DNA from: S010-25 sp964466455
GTDB lineage: Bacteria > Pseudomonadota > Gammaproteobacteria > SZUA-229
Length of the DNA: 31,657 bases
Assembly (NCBI GenBank): GCA_964466455.1
Contig: CAYXNL010000025.1
Location: 1-31,657, forward strand
Direction: 5' to 3'
Shown here: piece by piece, positions 7,957 through 17,900 of the stretch
How the letters are laid out: the number at the start of each line of letters is the position of its first letter
How positions within the stretch are numbered: position 1 is the first letter of the stretch
Position numbers and translations under genes: made by a program
The notes under the pieces: model-generated
Told to the model about the DNA's origin: nothing
Seen by the model: the letters and a program-made list of their open reading frames with translations, nothing else
The model's database searches: none

Positions 7957-10305
7957 ATGGTGAAATTGGTTAGCTGTATGCATAAAATTTCTGTCGTCGT
8001 TTGTTTATTCTTATCATTACTATTTGTACATGTTACTTATGCTGACAGTAATGCGGACACTTTTATTCTCAGTAAAATAAAAATTGAAGGTTTGCAGCGT
8101 CTATCTGATGGTACCCTGTTAAATTATCTGCCGGTTGCGGTAGGTGATCCCATCGATGAGAAACAGGTGATATTTTCTATCAGTGAACTGTATAAAACCG
8201 GTTTTTTTACCGATGTAAAGTTATTTCGTGATGGCAATGTTCTGATTGTCAAAGTAAAAGAGCGACCATCTATTGCTGATGTTACTTTTACCGGAAATTC
8301 TGATATAGATGATGATGCGCTAAAAAAGGCCCTGCAGGGCATAGGGGTCGTCAAAGGACGTATTTTTAATCGTTCACTGATGGAAAAACTTTCTCAGGAA
8401 CTGCAACGTGTTTATTTCAGTCGGGGAAAATATGGTGTAAAAATAAAGACTAAAGTTACAGATCTTAACCAGAATCGTGTTGATATTGATATTACTATTT
8501 CAGAAGGAAAAGCTGCCCTTATTAAACATATTAATATTATTGGCAATAAAGTATTTAGCGATAAAACTCTGTTGGAACAAATGCAGTTAGGTATCCCGGG
8601 CGTATTATCCTTTTTTTCTTCCTCTGATAAATATTCCAAGCCAAAGTTAAATGCCGACCTGGAAACACTACGTTCTTATTATCTAAACCGTGGCTATGTA
8701 AAGTTCTCTATTGATTCTACGCTGGTATCAATTACACCAGATAAACAGGATATATATATCACCATTAATATTACGGAGGGCGGCCGCTACAAAATTTCAT
8801 CCAGTAAACTGACGGGAGAAATGGTACTTAATCGTAAAATAATGGAAGCACAGATTTTAACTGCACCGGGTATGATTTTCTCACGTAGTTTAATGACGCG
8901 ATCTCAGAAAAATCTTGAAGATTCAATGGGTCGTATTGGTTATGCGTTTGCAAAAGTGAAAATCATTCCAGTTGTTAATGATAAAAAGAAAACAGTTGCT
9001 TTAATCTACCAGGTGATACCAGGTGAGAAAGTTTATGTAAGGCATATTGAAATCCATGGAAATGATACGACTGACGATGAAGTTTTTCGTCGTGAATTAC
9101 GTCTCATGGAAGGTTCAATTCTGGCCAGTGATAAACTGGCACGCTCTAAAATTCGTATTCAACGTTTACCCTATGTACAATCAGTAAAGATTGAAACAGT
9201 ACCCGTACCGGGTACTAATAATCAGGTAGACCTGAAAGTTGACCTCACCGAAAAACTTGCTGGTAGCTTTAATATTGGTGCAGGTTTTTCACAGACGCAG
9301 GGCTTGCTGTTTAATGTCGGTCTGTCACAGGAGAATTTATTCGGAACGGGAAAACGGCTATCACTTAATATAAATAATGACAGAGCTAATACCATTTACA
9401 GTGCTGCCTATACCAACCCTTATTACACACTGGATGGTGTCAGCCGTACTCTCAGTGCATCGTATCGTAACAGAAACGCAAGTCAGGAATTGATTAATAA
9501 TTTCCAGACAAGTTCGGGCGATGTAAATATCAGTTATGGTATTCCATTGAGCGAATATGATACCCTGCAGCTGGGCTATGGCTATAGTTATATGGATATT
9601 ACATCATCATTATATAACCCATCGAATGACGTACTTGAATTTATCAATAAAAACGGTAGTAAATTTAATAGTCTGACGGTTAATGCCAGTTATGTCCATG
9701 ACACACGTAACCGCACCATATTTGCGACCAAAGGCGTGGAACATACACTGGCTGGCAATATGACCATTCCGGGTAGTGGGCTGGAATATTATAAACTAAC
9801 CTATATTGGTAAGGGTTATGTTCCGGTATCAGCCAGAACCACCTTGCTATTACGTTCAAACATTGCTTATGGTAATGGCTATGGAAAAAACAGTGAATTG
9901 CCTTTCTTCGAACGGTATTATGCTGGTGGTATTCGTACAGTGCGCGGTTATAATGACAATTCACTGGGGCCAAGGGATAAAGATACCGGCTTACCCATAG
10001 GCGGAAATTTACGTATAACGGGTGGTATTGATTACATATTTCCTATACCATTTATGGATAAACCGCCCAGTTCTTTGCGCTTAAGTACATTTTTTGATGT
10101 TGGTAACGTCTTTCTTGACAATAAACCGACGTATAATTCAACTGCCCCTGGTTTTCAGGCCAGTCAGTTGAGAACATCTACCGGGGTGTCGCTAGTATGG
10201 ATTTCCCCCATTGGCCCACTTCGGTTTAGTTGGGCAAAAACATTAAATAGTCGTCCGGGTGATGATTTACGGGCATTCCAGTTTAGTATTGGTTCTTACT
10301 TCTGA
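7957..10305 (+). CDS. bamA: Outer-membrane protein assembly factor BamA
   Basis: BamA is the Omp85 core of the BAM complex, which folds beta-barrels into the outer membrane. The order is a Sec signal peptide (hydrophobic run ending VTYA, cleaved before DSNADT), five POTRA domains from about residue 35 to 440, then a 16-strand barrel. The lid-lock motif VRGY starts at residue 662, and the barrel ends with the expected terminal Phe (FSIGSYF). Length is 782 residues (E. coli 810). A second ATG at 7978 would give a more compact signal peptide; neither start has a clear ribosome binding site. It abuts rseP and is followed by skp, the usual order. Confidence 0.97.
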   Translation: MVKLVSCMHKISVVVCLFLSLLFVHVTYADSNADTFILSKIKIEGLQRLSDGTLLNYLPVAVGDPIDEKQVIFSISELYKTGFFTDVKLFRDGNVLIVKVKERPSIADVTFTGNSDIDDDALKKALQGIGVVKGRIFNRSLMEKLSQELQRVYFSRGKYGVKIKTKVTDLNQNRVDIDITISEGKAALIKHINIIGNKVFSDKTLLEQMQLGIPGVLSFFSSSDKYSKPKLNADLETLRSYYLNRGYVKFSIDSTLVSITPDKQDIYITINITEGGRYKISSSKLTGEMVLNRKIMEAQILTAPGMIFSRSLMTRSQKNLEDSMGRIGYAFAKVKIIPVVNDKKKTVALIYQVIPGEKVYVRHIEIHGNDTTDDEVFRRELRLMEGSILASDKLARSKIRIQRLPYVQSVKIETVPVPGTNNQVDLKVDLTEKLAGSFNIGAGFSQTQGLLFNVGLSQENLFGTGKRLSLNINNDRANTIYSAAYTNPYYTLDGVSRTLSASYRNRNASQELINNFQTSSGDVNISYGIPLSEYDTLQLGYGYSYMDITSSLYNPSNDVLEFINKNGSKFNSLTVNASYVHDTRNRTIFATKGVEHTLAGNMTIPGSGLEYYKLTYIGKGYVPVSARTTLLLRSNIAYGNGYGKNSELPFFERYYAGGIRTVRGYNDNSLGPRDKDTGLPIGGNLRITGGIDYIFPIPFMDKPPSSLRLSTFFDVGNVFLDNKPTYNSTAPGFQASQLRTSTGVSLVWISPIGPLRFSWAKTLNSRPGDDLRAFQFSIGSYF

Positions 10306-10318
10306 GGAGATAATTCAA

Positions 10319-10831
10319 GTGAAAAAAATAGTATTAATTGGTTTATTTATGATGTGTGTAACAGGTTCTGCGATAGCTGGCGGACTTAAAATTGGCGTTG
10401 TCAGTGTGGAACGTATTCTGACAAAAGCCCCTCAGGTAGAAGCGGTGAATACCCGTATGTTGGAGAAGTTCGGTCCAAAACGTGATGAGCTGAAAAAAAT
10501 GGAGAAAGACCTACAGGCATTACAGGAAAAATACAAACGTAATGAACTTGTCATGACAGAAGATAAACTCAATGACATGAAAAAGAAAATCATTCGCAAA
10601 ATACAGATATTAAAACAGAAGGAAATGATGTTAACGCAGGAGATTTCTACGATGCGTAATAAGGAACTGGCAAAATTACAGAAATCAATCCGCGCTATTA
10701 TTACCAAAATTGCTAAAAAGGATAAATACAGCCTGGTTCTTAGTGATGGTGTTGTTTATGCCAATAAAAAACTGGATATAACCGATAAAGTGCTGGACAA
10801 AATGAAAGCTGATTTTAAAAAAGATAAATAA
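10319..10831 (+). CDS. skp: Periplasmic chaperone Skp/OmpH
   Basis: Skp is a trimeric periplasmic holdase that carries unfolded outer-membrane proteins to BAM. I place the start at the GTG at 10319: GGAG (10306-10309) sits 9 bases upstream, and the product then opens with a textbook signal peptide (Lys-Lys, a hydrophobic core, cleavage after GSAIA). The mature part starts LKIGVVSVERI. It is dominated by a highly charged coiled coil (about residues 45-125, rich in Lys, Glu, Met and Leu), which forms the tentacles. The total is 170 residues (E. coli 161). It follows bamA by 13 bases and precedes lpxD. Confidence 0.94.
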   Translation: MKKIVLIGLFMMCVTGSAIAGGLKIGVVSVERILTKAPQVEAVNTRMLEKFGPKRDELKKMEKDLQALQEKYKRNELVMTEDKLNDMKKKIIRKIQILKQKEMMLTQEISTMRNKELAKLQKSIRAIITKIAKKDKYSLVLSDGVVYANKKLDITDKVLDKMKADFKKDK

Positions 10832-10892
10832 CACAAATATGTAATATGCCATTAAGATAATCGCTGATACATATCAGGTAGATATATAACGA

Positions 10893-11900
10893 ATGTCATT
10901 ATTGCTTTCAGAGATTGCCGACAGGATCGGTAGCAAATTAACAGGGAGAGATTGCAAGATAACAAATGTTGCAGATATTACGCAGGCAACCACGGGGCAA
11001 CTTACTTTTATAAACCATGCAAAATATCTCGACGCATTAAAACAAACAAGTGCCTCAGCCGTAATTCTGAAGCCCTCATGGTTGGAGGTTTGCCCGGTTC
11101 CTGCGTTAGTTACAGACAATCCACGGTTGCTATTTGCCCGTGCAGCTATTTTATTAAATCCCGATAACAGAGATACATCGGGTATTTCCAAACTGGCAGT
11201 TGTGGCTGAAAACGCAGATATTCATGCATCGGTTATCATTGAAGACCATGCCGTTATCCGTAGTGGTTGCCGACTCCACGAGAATGTTTATGTTGGTGCC
11301 GGTTGTGTAGTTGAGGAAAATGTAACCATTGGTAACAATACCCGGATTTATGCCAATGTAACCATTCAGCAAAACTGTTATATCGGTGGTGACTGTATTA
11401 TTCATTCTGGCGTGATTATTGGTACAGATGGTTTTGGTTTTATCCGTGATGGTGATGCGTATCTGAAAATTCCACAACTTGGTAACGTATATATTTCTAA
11501 TAATGTAGAAATAGGTGCGAATACAACGATCGACCGTGGAGCCTTACTGGATACGATTATTCATGAAGGCGTTAAACTCGATAACCAGATTCAGGTTGCG
11601 CATAATGTGGAAATTGGAAGACATACAATTATTTCCGCCTGCACCTGTATTGCTGGTTCTGCAAAAATTGGAGAGTATTGTCTGATTGGAGGCGGAGTGG
11701 GTATTCGGGATAATATAGAAATTGGTGATAATGTTGTAGTAACGGGTCGTACTTTCGTTTCGTCGTCAATAAAGGCGCAGGGCACGTATTCCTCTAGTGT
11801 ACTGGTTGATACGACTAGTAGCTGGAAAAAAAATGTAATGCGATTTAAGCACCTGGATGATATGGAAAAACGTATTAAAAAATTAGAACAGAAAAATTAG
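10893..11900 (+). CDS. lpxD: UDP-3-O-(3-hydroxyacyl)glucosamine N-acyltransferase
   Basis: LpxD transfers the second hydroxyacyl chain to UDP-3-O-acyl-GlcN from acyl-ACP, the third step of lipid A synthesis. An N-terminal uridine-binding domain (about residues 1-100) is followed by left-handed beta-helix hexapeptide repeats of the [IV]G type (about 105-310) containing GTDGFGF and QVAHNVEIGRH, with the catalytic His. A short C-terminal helix (LDDMEKRIKKLEQ) ends the protein. Length is 335 residues (E. coli 341). The stop codon lies inside a 14-bp tandem repeat. Confidence 0.97.
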   Translation: MSLLLSEIADRIGSKLTGRDCKITNVADITQATTGQLTFINHAKYLDALKQTSASAVILKPSWLEVCPVPALVTDNPRLLFARAAILLNPDNRDTSGISKLAVVAENADIHASVIIEDHAVIRSGCRLHENVYVGAGCVVEENVTIGNNTRIYANVTIQQNCYIGGDCIIHSGVIIGTDGFGFIRDGDAYLKIPQLGNVYISNNVEIGANTTIDRGALLDTIIHEGVKLDNQIQVAHNVEIGRHTIISACTCIAGSAKIGEYCLIGGGVGIRDNIEIGDNVVVTGRTFVSSSIKAQGTYSSSVLVDTTSSWKKNVMRFKHLDDMEKRIKKLEQKN

Positions 11901-11922
11901 AACAGAAAAATTAGAGCAGAAG
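11881..11922 (+). repeat. Three 14-bp tandem repeats across the lpxD stop codon
   Basis: AATTAGAACAGAAA occurs at 11881-11894 and again perfectly at 11895-11908, followed by a third copy with two changes (11909-11922). The lpxD TAG (11898-11900) lies within copy two. Because the unit is not a multiple of three, copy-number change would alter the last residues of LpxD. Confidence 0.85.
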
Positions 11923-11972
11923 CTGTGTAGCTGATTGCAACCAATTATAAGATTAAGATCTGGAGTTCCGTT

Positions 11973-12425
11973 TTGAGCGAAATGTATATTGAAGAAATCA
12001 GACAATTCCTTCCGCACCGTTATCCTTTTTTGCTTGTTGATCGTGTGCTTGAATGTATACCGGGTGAAACCATAACAGCGATGAAGAATGTTTCTGTTAA
12101 CGAACCATTTTTTCTTGGTCACTTCCCTGAAAAAGCTGTTATGCCTGGAGTATTGATTATTGAAGCACTGGCACAGGCAACCGGTCTTCTTGGTTTTCGA
12201 ACAATGAGCGAACAGCCAAGCGTCGATGTTCTGTATTTACTGGTTGGTGTTGATAATATTCGTTTTAAGCGGCAGGTTGTACCGGGCGATCAGCTAATTC
12301 TTAAAGCAAAAATTGAAAAGCGTAGCAGGACAGTGTGGAAATTTTCCTGTGAAGCATCTGTGGATAATAAGATTTGTACAAAAGCTACTTTATTGTGTGC
12401 AGCACAGCAAATGATGGAAGAGTGA
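11973..12425 (+). CDS. fabZ: 3-hydroxyacyl-[acyl-carrier-protein] dehydratase FabZ
   Basis: FabZ is a hot-dog-fold enzyme that dehydrates 3-hydroxyacyl-ACP in fatty acid elongation and competes with LpxA for hydroxyacyl-ACP. LPHRYPFLLVDRV is the family signature. The catalytic pair is H50 (GHFPEK) and E64 (PGVLIIEALAQ). The start is a TTG at 11973, chosen because GGAG (11962-11965) is 7 bases upstream; the next ATG (11982) would be 16 bases away and would remove three residues. Length is 150 residues (E. coli 151). It sits between lpxD and lpxA, as usual. Confidence 0.96.
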   Translation: MSEMYIEEIRQFLPHRYPFLLVDRVLECIPGETITAMKNVSVNEPFFLGHFPEKAVMPGVLIIEALAQATGLLGFRTMSEQPSVDVLYLLVGVDNIRFKRQVVPGDQLILKAKIEKRSRTVWKFSCEASVDNKICTKATLLCAAQQMMEE

Positions 12426-12464
12426 ATCGTTCGTTCACCGACTAAACCTGCCCTGATAATAACA

Positions 12465-13396
12465 ATGACGATAATCCATCCACAGGCAATTATCGACCCT
12501 TCTGCAAAAATAGATAAAAGTGTATGTATCGGGCCATTTAGCGTCATCGGAAAAGATGTTGAAATTGGTGCAGGTACACAAATTGCCTCACATGTTGTGA
12601 TTAACGGACCAACAAAAATTGGCAATAACAATCATATTTTTCAGTTTGCTTCAGTCGGCGAAAAACCACAGGATTTAAAATTTCATGATGAAGAAACCAG
12701 GCTGGAAATTGGTANNNNNNNNNNNNNNNNNNNNNNNNNNNNNNNNNNNNNNNNNNNNNNNNNNNNNNNNNNNNNNNNNNNNNNNNNNNNNNNNNNNNNN
12801 NNNNNNNNNNNNNNGAAAAACCACAGGATTTAAAATTTCATGATGAAGAAACCAGGCTGGAAATTGGTAATAATAATACAATACGCGAATATGTAACCTT
12901 GCATCGTGGTACACCCGGTGGTGGATATGTAACCATGATTGGTAATAATAATTTATTTATGGTGAGTTGCCATGTTGCCCATGACTGTAAAATTGGTAAT
13001 CATGTGATTCTCGCTAATGCAACGGCACTGGCTGGTCATGTTGAAGTAGATGATTACGCAATACTTGGCGGTTATACCACTGTGCATCAATTTACCCGTA
13101 TTGGTACGCATGCTTTCTCCGGGTTTTCAACAGCGATAGACCGTGATGTTTTACCCTTTTTTACCGTTGCTGGAAACCGTGCAAGAGCCGTAGGCATTAA
13201 TAAAGAAGGATTGAAGCGTCGGGAATTTTCTGTAGAAACTATTCGCAATCTTCAGGAAACTTTTAAATTATTGACCAAGTCCACCTGCTCACACAAAGTG
13301 GCACTGGAGAAAGTTGAACAGATTGCTGGTGAGGATGATAATGTACGTTTAATAGTGGAATTTCTCAGTAGCAGTGAGCGTGGCTGGATACGGTAA
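12465..13396 (+). CDS. lpxA: UDP-N-acetylglucosamine O-acyltransferase (interrupted by a scaffold gap)
   Basis: LpxA acylates UDP-GlcNAc with a 3-hydroxyacyl chain, the first step of lipid A synthesis. Hexapeptide-repeat beta-helix motifs are clear (CIGPFSVIG, HVVINGPTKIGNNN, HDCKIGNHVILAN), as are the active-site HVAHDC and the C-terminal NKEGLKRREFS. The frame is interrupted by 100 N (12715-12814) flanked by the same 55 bp. Removing one copy plus the Ns (155 bases) leaves 777 bp coding for 258 residues, reading EIG-NNNTIREYVTLHRGT across the join. This matches the E. coli protein (262 residues) without a break. The gene is therefore probably intact in the organism. lpxB does not follow; the next gene is convergent. 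Confidence 0.95.
12660..12714 (+). repeat. 55-bp duplicate, left flank of scaffold gap
   Basis: These 55 bases, starting GAAAAACCACAGG and ending GAAATTGGTA, are identical to 12815-12869. The copies are separated only by Ns. This is the expected signature of two contigs ending in the same k-mer overlap rather than a biological repeat. Confidence 0.95.
12715..12814. other. Assembly gap of exactly 100 N
   Basis: A run of 100 undetermined bases, a conventional placeholder length for a scaffold gap of unknown size. It lies inside lpxA between two identical 55-bp flanks, so the true gap size is probably negative (an overlap of 55). Confidence 0.99.
12815..12869 (+). repeat. 55-bp duplicate, right flank of scaffold gap
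   Basis: Exact copy of 12660-12714. The reading frame continues correctly into NNNTIREYV only after one copy and the gap are removed. Confidence 0.95.
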
Positions 13397-13431
13397 ATCA
13401 AAGAAGAATATTATACCGGGTGGTCTGCGAT

Positions 13432-13743
13432 TTACAGCGTTGCCATTTTATACACATCATAGGCGGGTTCTTCATATGGATGAGCGGCCTTCATGGCTTT
13501 GATTGCCAGCTCGATATATTTTTCTGCACAAACCAGCTCAATTTTTATTTCACTGACCCGTTCGATTTTATTTATACTACCGATTGCCGGGTGACTGTTT
13601 TTTAGTGGTCTGAACTGTCCGCTACCAGCCGTCTGCCAGCAGCAGCAATCATAATTTCCAATACGTCCGGCACCCGCATCAAATAATGCCTGTTTGACTT
13701 TTTCCACAGTATTTTCAGGGATATAGACACAGATTTTATACAT
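13432..13743 (-). CDS. Small NIF3/YqfO-like domain protein
   Basis: A 103-residue protein resembling the stand-alone YqfO/CutA-like domain that is inserted in NIF3-family proteins. Recognisable features are MYKICVYIPENTVEKVKQAL, the GAGRIGNYDCCCWQT block, GQFRPLKNSHPAIG, and the C-terminal AAHPYEEPAYDVY. The family is predicted to form trimers with a ferredoxin-like fold, and its biochemical role is not established. I start it at the ATG at 13743, which matches the family N-terminus; an upstream in-frame ATG (13809) would add 22 residues without resemblance. It converges on lpxA with 35 bases between the stops. A minus-strand TATAAT (13787-13792) is a possible -10 element. Confidence 0.8.
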   Translation of the reverse strand: MYKICVYIPENTVEKVKQALFDAGAGRIGNYDCCCWQTAGSGQFRPLKNSHPAIGSINKIERVSEIKIELVCAEKYIELAIKAMKAAHPYEEPAYDVYKMATL

Positions 13744-13858
13744 GATTATTGCGCTGGATTGCTGTTCGTAATGATTGAAATAGCTTATTATATCCGATCT
13801 GTCTAACAATCGGGCGAGCGAAACTCGCTGATAAAATTCAATACAGGAAATAGATATT

Positions 13859-14134
13859 ATGAGTGGTGGTATTCAGTTGTCCTCTGAGATGATCTCAGAG
13901 ATAAAATTAGTGGTTAGTCGGCATGATCCGGAAGCGGATAATGATATGGTATTCATGCAATACTTAACTGCTATTTCTGGCTATGTTCTTGCGCATCAGG
14001 AACATGCGGGTCTGGATAAAAAAGAAATACTCAAAGATCTGGCACATTTTATGGAACAGGTTGTCGAACAGGTGGAGTGCGATCGTCAGCCGACCGAGGA
14101 GGCGTTCGGAATCTGGAAACCTGACCAACACTGA
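13859..14134 (+). CDS. Unrecognised 91-residue protein
   Basis: I do not recognise the family with confidence. The product is acidic and predicted helical, with no signal peptide, membrane segment or cysteine pair beyond a single Cys. It ends in a conspicuous EEAFGIWKPDQH. An AGGA (13844-13847) lies about 11 bases before the ATG, and the codon use resembles neighbouring genes, so it is probably real. It is separated from the NIF3-like gene by a 115-base divergent promoter region containing a small hairpin (GCGAG/CTCGC, 13814-13818/13824-13828). tpm lies 166 bases downstream on the same strand. Confidence 0.65.
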   Translation: MSGGIQLSSEMISEIKLVVSRHDPEADNDMVFMQYLTAISGYVLAHQEHAGLDKKEILKDLAHFMEQVVEQVECDRQPTEEAFGIWKPDQH

Positions 14135-14300
14135 ATTGTATAATCAGCTATTAGCGGTTTCCGGCATAGATGAGAAAAATACTTATTATTAGGAACCCAC
14201 CATCAATACATTTCTGCGGGTTCGATATTCATCATATCCATGTAGCTGAGTAATAAATATTCTTTTTATTTGATTTAATGTGACTGTAGGTAAAAAATTA

Positions 14301-14981
14301 ATGGATACAGAATTCTGGAAAAATCGCTGGCAACAGAATCAGACTGGTTTTCATCAATCCAGTGTGAATCCTTACCTGGCCTATTTTTATGGTGAAAAAG
14401 GTATTGATGTAGCAAAGCGAAAAGATGTAAAAGTGTTCGTGCCACTGTGTGGCAAGTCACTGGATATGCTGTGGCTGGCTCAGCATGGCTATGCTGTTTT
14501 TGGTGTAGAGTGCAGTGAAAAAGCTGTCGAAGATTTTTTTACTGAAAATGGTCTGGATTTTCAATCGGCCACAAAAGATACGTATGGGTTTTATCGACAT
14601 ACTCAGCAAAGTGCAACAATTGAAATATATCAGGGAGATTTTTTTGAGCTAAAGGCAACCGACCTGACAGATATTACCGATGTATTTGATCGGGCTTCTT
14701 TGATTGCCTTACCGGAAAAATTACGTCACCGTTACGTGAAAAAAATGGCCGAGATCCAGCAGAAAGATACCCGTACTCTGTTAGTAACTCTGAGCTATAA
14801 GCAAAGCGAAATGAGTGGTCCTCCTTTTTCTGTTTCAGAAGATGAAGTTTATGCGTTATATGAAAAATATTTTATTGTAGAGAAATTACTCCATAAAGAC
14901 GTACTTGAACGCGAACTTCATTTTAAGGACAGAGGGTTAACCGCGTTAACAGAAATTGTCTATAAACTTAAACGTAAATAA
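14301..14981 (+). CDS. tpm: Thiopurine S-methyltransferase family protein
   Basis: Bacterial TPMTs are class I SAM-dependent methyltransferases linked to methylation of thiopurines and of selenium or tellurium oxyanions. The family N-terminus is clear (FWKNRWQQNQTGFHQSSVNP), followed by the SAM-binding VFVPLCGKSLDMLWLAQHGY and GVECSEKAVEDFF, then DRASLIALP. I start at the ATG at 14301, giving 226 residues beginning MDTEFW as in homologues. A GTG at 14280 would add seven residues. TAGGT (14287-14291) is a plausible ribosome binding site for the ATG. The stop is 5 bases before the protease gene, suggesting cotranscription. Confidence 0.92.
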   Translation: MDTEFWKNRWQQNQTGFHQSSVNPYLAYFYGEKGIDVAKRKDVKVFVPLCGKSLDMLWLAQHGYAVFGVECSEKAVEDFFTENGLDFQSATKDTYGFYRHTQQSATIEIYQGDFFELKATDLTDITDVFDRASLIALPEKLRHRYVKKMAEIQQKDTRTLLVTLSYKQSEMSGPPFSVSEDEVYALYEKYFIVEKLLHKDVLERELHFKDRGLTALTEIVYKLKRK

Positions 14982-14986
14982 TAATT

Positions 14987-17900
14987 ATGCAAAAAACACA
15001 GGATATTACTGCTTCAATGGCTGCTGAATCAGCCAGCCAATCAACATCCCCGTTAACACCTTTGACCTCTGCCGGAAGTCAATCAAAAGAAATAAAACAT
15101 CATCCTTCTTTTGAGCCGATACAATCTCACCGTATTGAATCACTAAATCTTGTTTTACATGAATTTCGCCATAGTAAAACTGGGGCGCTACATTATCACC
15201 TGGAAGCTGATAATTCGGAAAATGTTTTTCTGGTTGCCTTTCGTACGGTGCCGATGGATTCAACCGGTGTGGCACATATTCTTGAACATACTGCACTGTG
15301 TGGTAGTAAAAAATATCCGGTACGAGATCCTTTCTTTATGATGATACGCCGTTCATTAAATACATTTATGAATGCTTTTACCAGTAGTGACTGGACTGCT
15401 TATCCCTTTGCCAGTCAGAATAAAAAAGATTTTAATAATCTGCTTGATGTTTATCTGGATGCCGTTTTTTTTACCCGTCTGGATGAAATGGATTTTCTGC
15501 AGGAAGGCCATCGTATTGAATTCATGGAGGCTGATAATCCTGATACCGAGCTAGAATATAAAGGTGTTGTTTTTAATGAAATGAAAGGGGCCATGAGTTC
15601 GCCAGTGAGTGTTTTATGGCAGGAAGTAAGTAAATATCTGTATCCGACTTCGACCTATCATTACAATAGTGGTGGCGAACCTCAGGATATTCCAGATTTA
15701 AGTTATCAGCAACTGAAAGATTTTCACAGAATTCATTATCATCCGGGTAATGCCGTATTTATGACATTTGGCGACATCCCGGCTTTTGAACACCAGCGGA
15801 AATTTGAACAACAGGCTCTGTCGCAGTTTGAAAAGCTTGATAGAACTATTTCTGTTTCCCCGGAAAAACGCTACCTCGCACCAATTGCAGTGGAAGAAGC
15901 TTATGCTTATGATGTCGTTGGTGAAGAGACGATTGAAGAAAAAACTCACCATGTAATAAGCTGGTTGCTTGGACCCTGCACCTCACTGGATGAAATGATG
16001 AAAGCCAACCTGTTATCGCAGGTTTTGCTCGACAACAGTTCTTCACCATTACGTCATGCGCTGGAAAAAACTGACCTGGGTGCTGCGCCCTCTCCATTAT
16101 GCGGGCTGGAAGATTCTAATTATGAAATGTGTTTTCTATGTGGTATTGAAGGCAGCAAGGTGGAAAGTGCCAGCGAGTTTGAGAAGCTGGTGCTGGATGT
16201 TTTAAATGATGTTGCCACAAATGGAATAGCAGAAGAAAAACTGGAAGCTGTGTTGCACCAACTGGAATTAAGTCAGCGAGAAGTTGGTGGCGACCATTAT
16301 CCATTTGGTCTGCAACTAATTTTACATGCGCTGACAGCCGCTATTCACCGTAGCGATCCGGCTACACTGTTAAATCTCGATCCGGTTATTGACACATTAC
16401 GCGAGTCTATTAAAGATCCTGAATTTATTAAAAATCTGGTGCGTGAATTGCTGCTGGATAATCAACATCGGGTACGCCTTACCCTGCGACCGGATGATAG
16501 TTTAAGTCAGCGTAAAGATGATGCGGAAAAGGAGCGCCTTGCCAAAATAAAAGCCGCCCTGTCTGAAAAAGACAGAAGTGATCTGATACAACGCGCAGCT
16601 ATTCTGGCTGAACGGCAGACACAGCAGGATAATCCTGACCTACTACCAAAAGTGGGGCTAGAAGATGTCCCAGCTGAGGTAAAAATACCACAGTCAATAC
16701 AGAAAAAACTGGCAGACATTTCGGTAACTACTTATCAGCAAGGAACCAATGGACTGGTTTACCATGAAATAGTGTGTGAGTTGCCAGCTTTAAGCACTGA
16801 AGAGAAAAGCCTGTTGCCGTATTTCTCAGCATGCCTGACAGAATTGGGGTGTGGGGATAAAAATTATTTACAGATGCAGGAATGGCAATCCAGCGTGACC
16901 GGTGGTGTGCATGCTGCACAGAGCATTCGTGCCTGCACTGATAACACACAGAGCTTACAGGCTTATTATCTATTCAGTGGCAAAGCCCTGCAACGTAATA
17001 ATACGAAACTGGCTGAATTAATGTCTGCAACGACAAAAAATGTGCGTTTTGATGAATATGAACGCATTGCGGAACTGATTACACAAATGCGTACACAACG
17101 CGAACGCAGTGTTACCGGTAATGGTCATACGCTGGCGATGACTGCTGCTGCCAGTGGCATGAGTCCGGTTGCGGCACTGAACCATCAATTTGGCGGGCTG
17201 GTTTCCATTCAGGCCATCAAAATTCTGGATGATTCACATACGGATAAAATTAATGTTGAAAGGACAGCAAAATATTTTGCCAGTATTTATCAGAAAATTC
17301 AGCAGTCAACAAAGTCCTATATGCTGGTGCTGGAGGCAGATAAAGAAGATGATATTCTGGCGGGATTCGAATCAATCTGGGCACCTCAATCCACAACGAT
17401 GCAGAAAGATTCTTCAATGAGTCATTTTGTTCTGCCTGAAATACATACGCAGGTTAAGCAGATGTGGATTGCCAATACGCAGGTTAACTTTTGCGCAAGA
17501 GCTTATGCCACGGTTTCGATGGAACATAAAGACACTGCTGCACTGGCTGTACTGGGTGGTTTTTTGCGCAATGGGTTTTTGCATACAGCAATACGTGAAC
17601 AAGGTGGTGCGTATGGCGGTGGTGCCAGCCATGATGCAAATATTGCTGCATTCAAGTTTTTCTCCTACCGTGATCCACGTTTAAGTGAAACCCTGGATGA
17701 TTTTGACCGGTCTATTGAATGGATGCTGAAGACAGACCATGAGTCCCGACAACTGGAGGAAGCCATTCTGGGCGTAATAGGTAGTATGGACAAACCCAGT
17801 TCACCGGCAGGCGAAGCACGGGCAGCATTTTATAATGCTCTGCATGAACGCACACCAGAAAAAATTCAGGCTTATCGTCAACGTATTCTGGCAGTAAGCA

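Noticed and set aside
10259..10318. An earlier ATG start for skp inside bamA
   Set aside because: It would add 20 non-family residues before a perfect signal peptide, and the GTG at 10319 has a well-spaced GGAG.
12660..12869. A true 55-bp biological direct repeat or insertion in lpxA
   Set aside because: The copies flank exactly 100 N, and the LpxA frame is restored by collapsing them, so an assembly overlap explains everything.
14280..14300. GTG start for tpm
   Set aside because: The ATG at 14301 matches the family N-terminus (MDTEFW) and has a plausible ribosome binding site.
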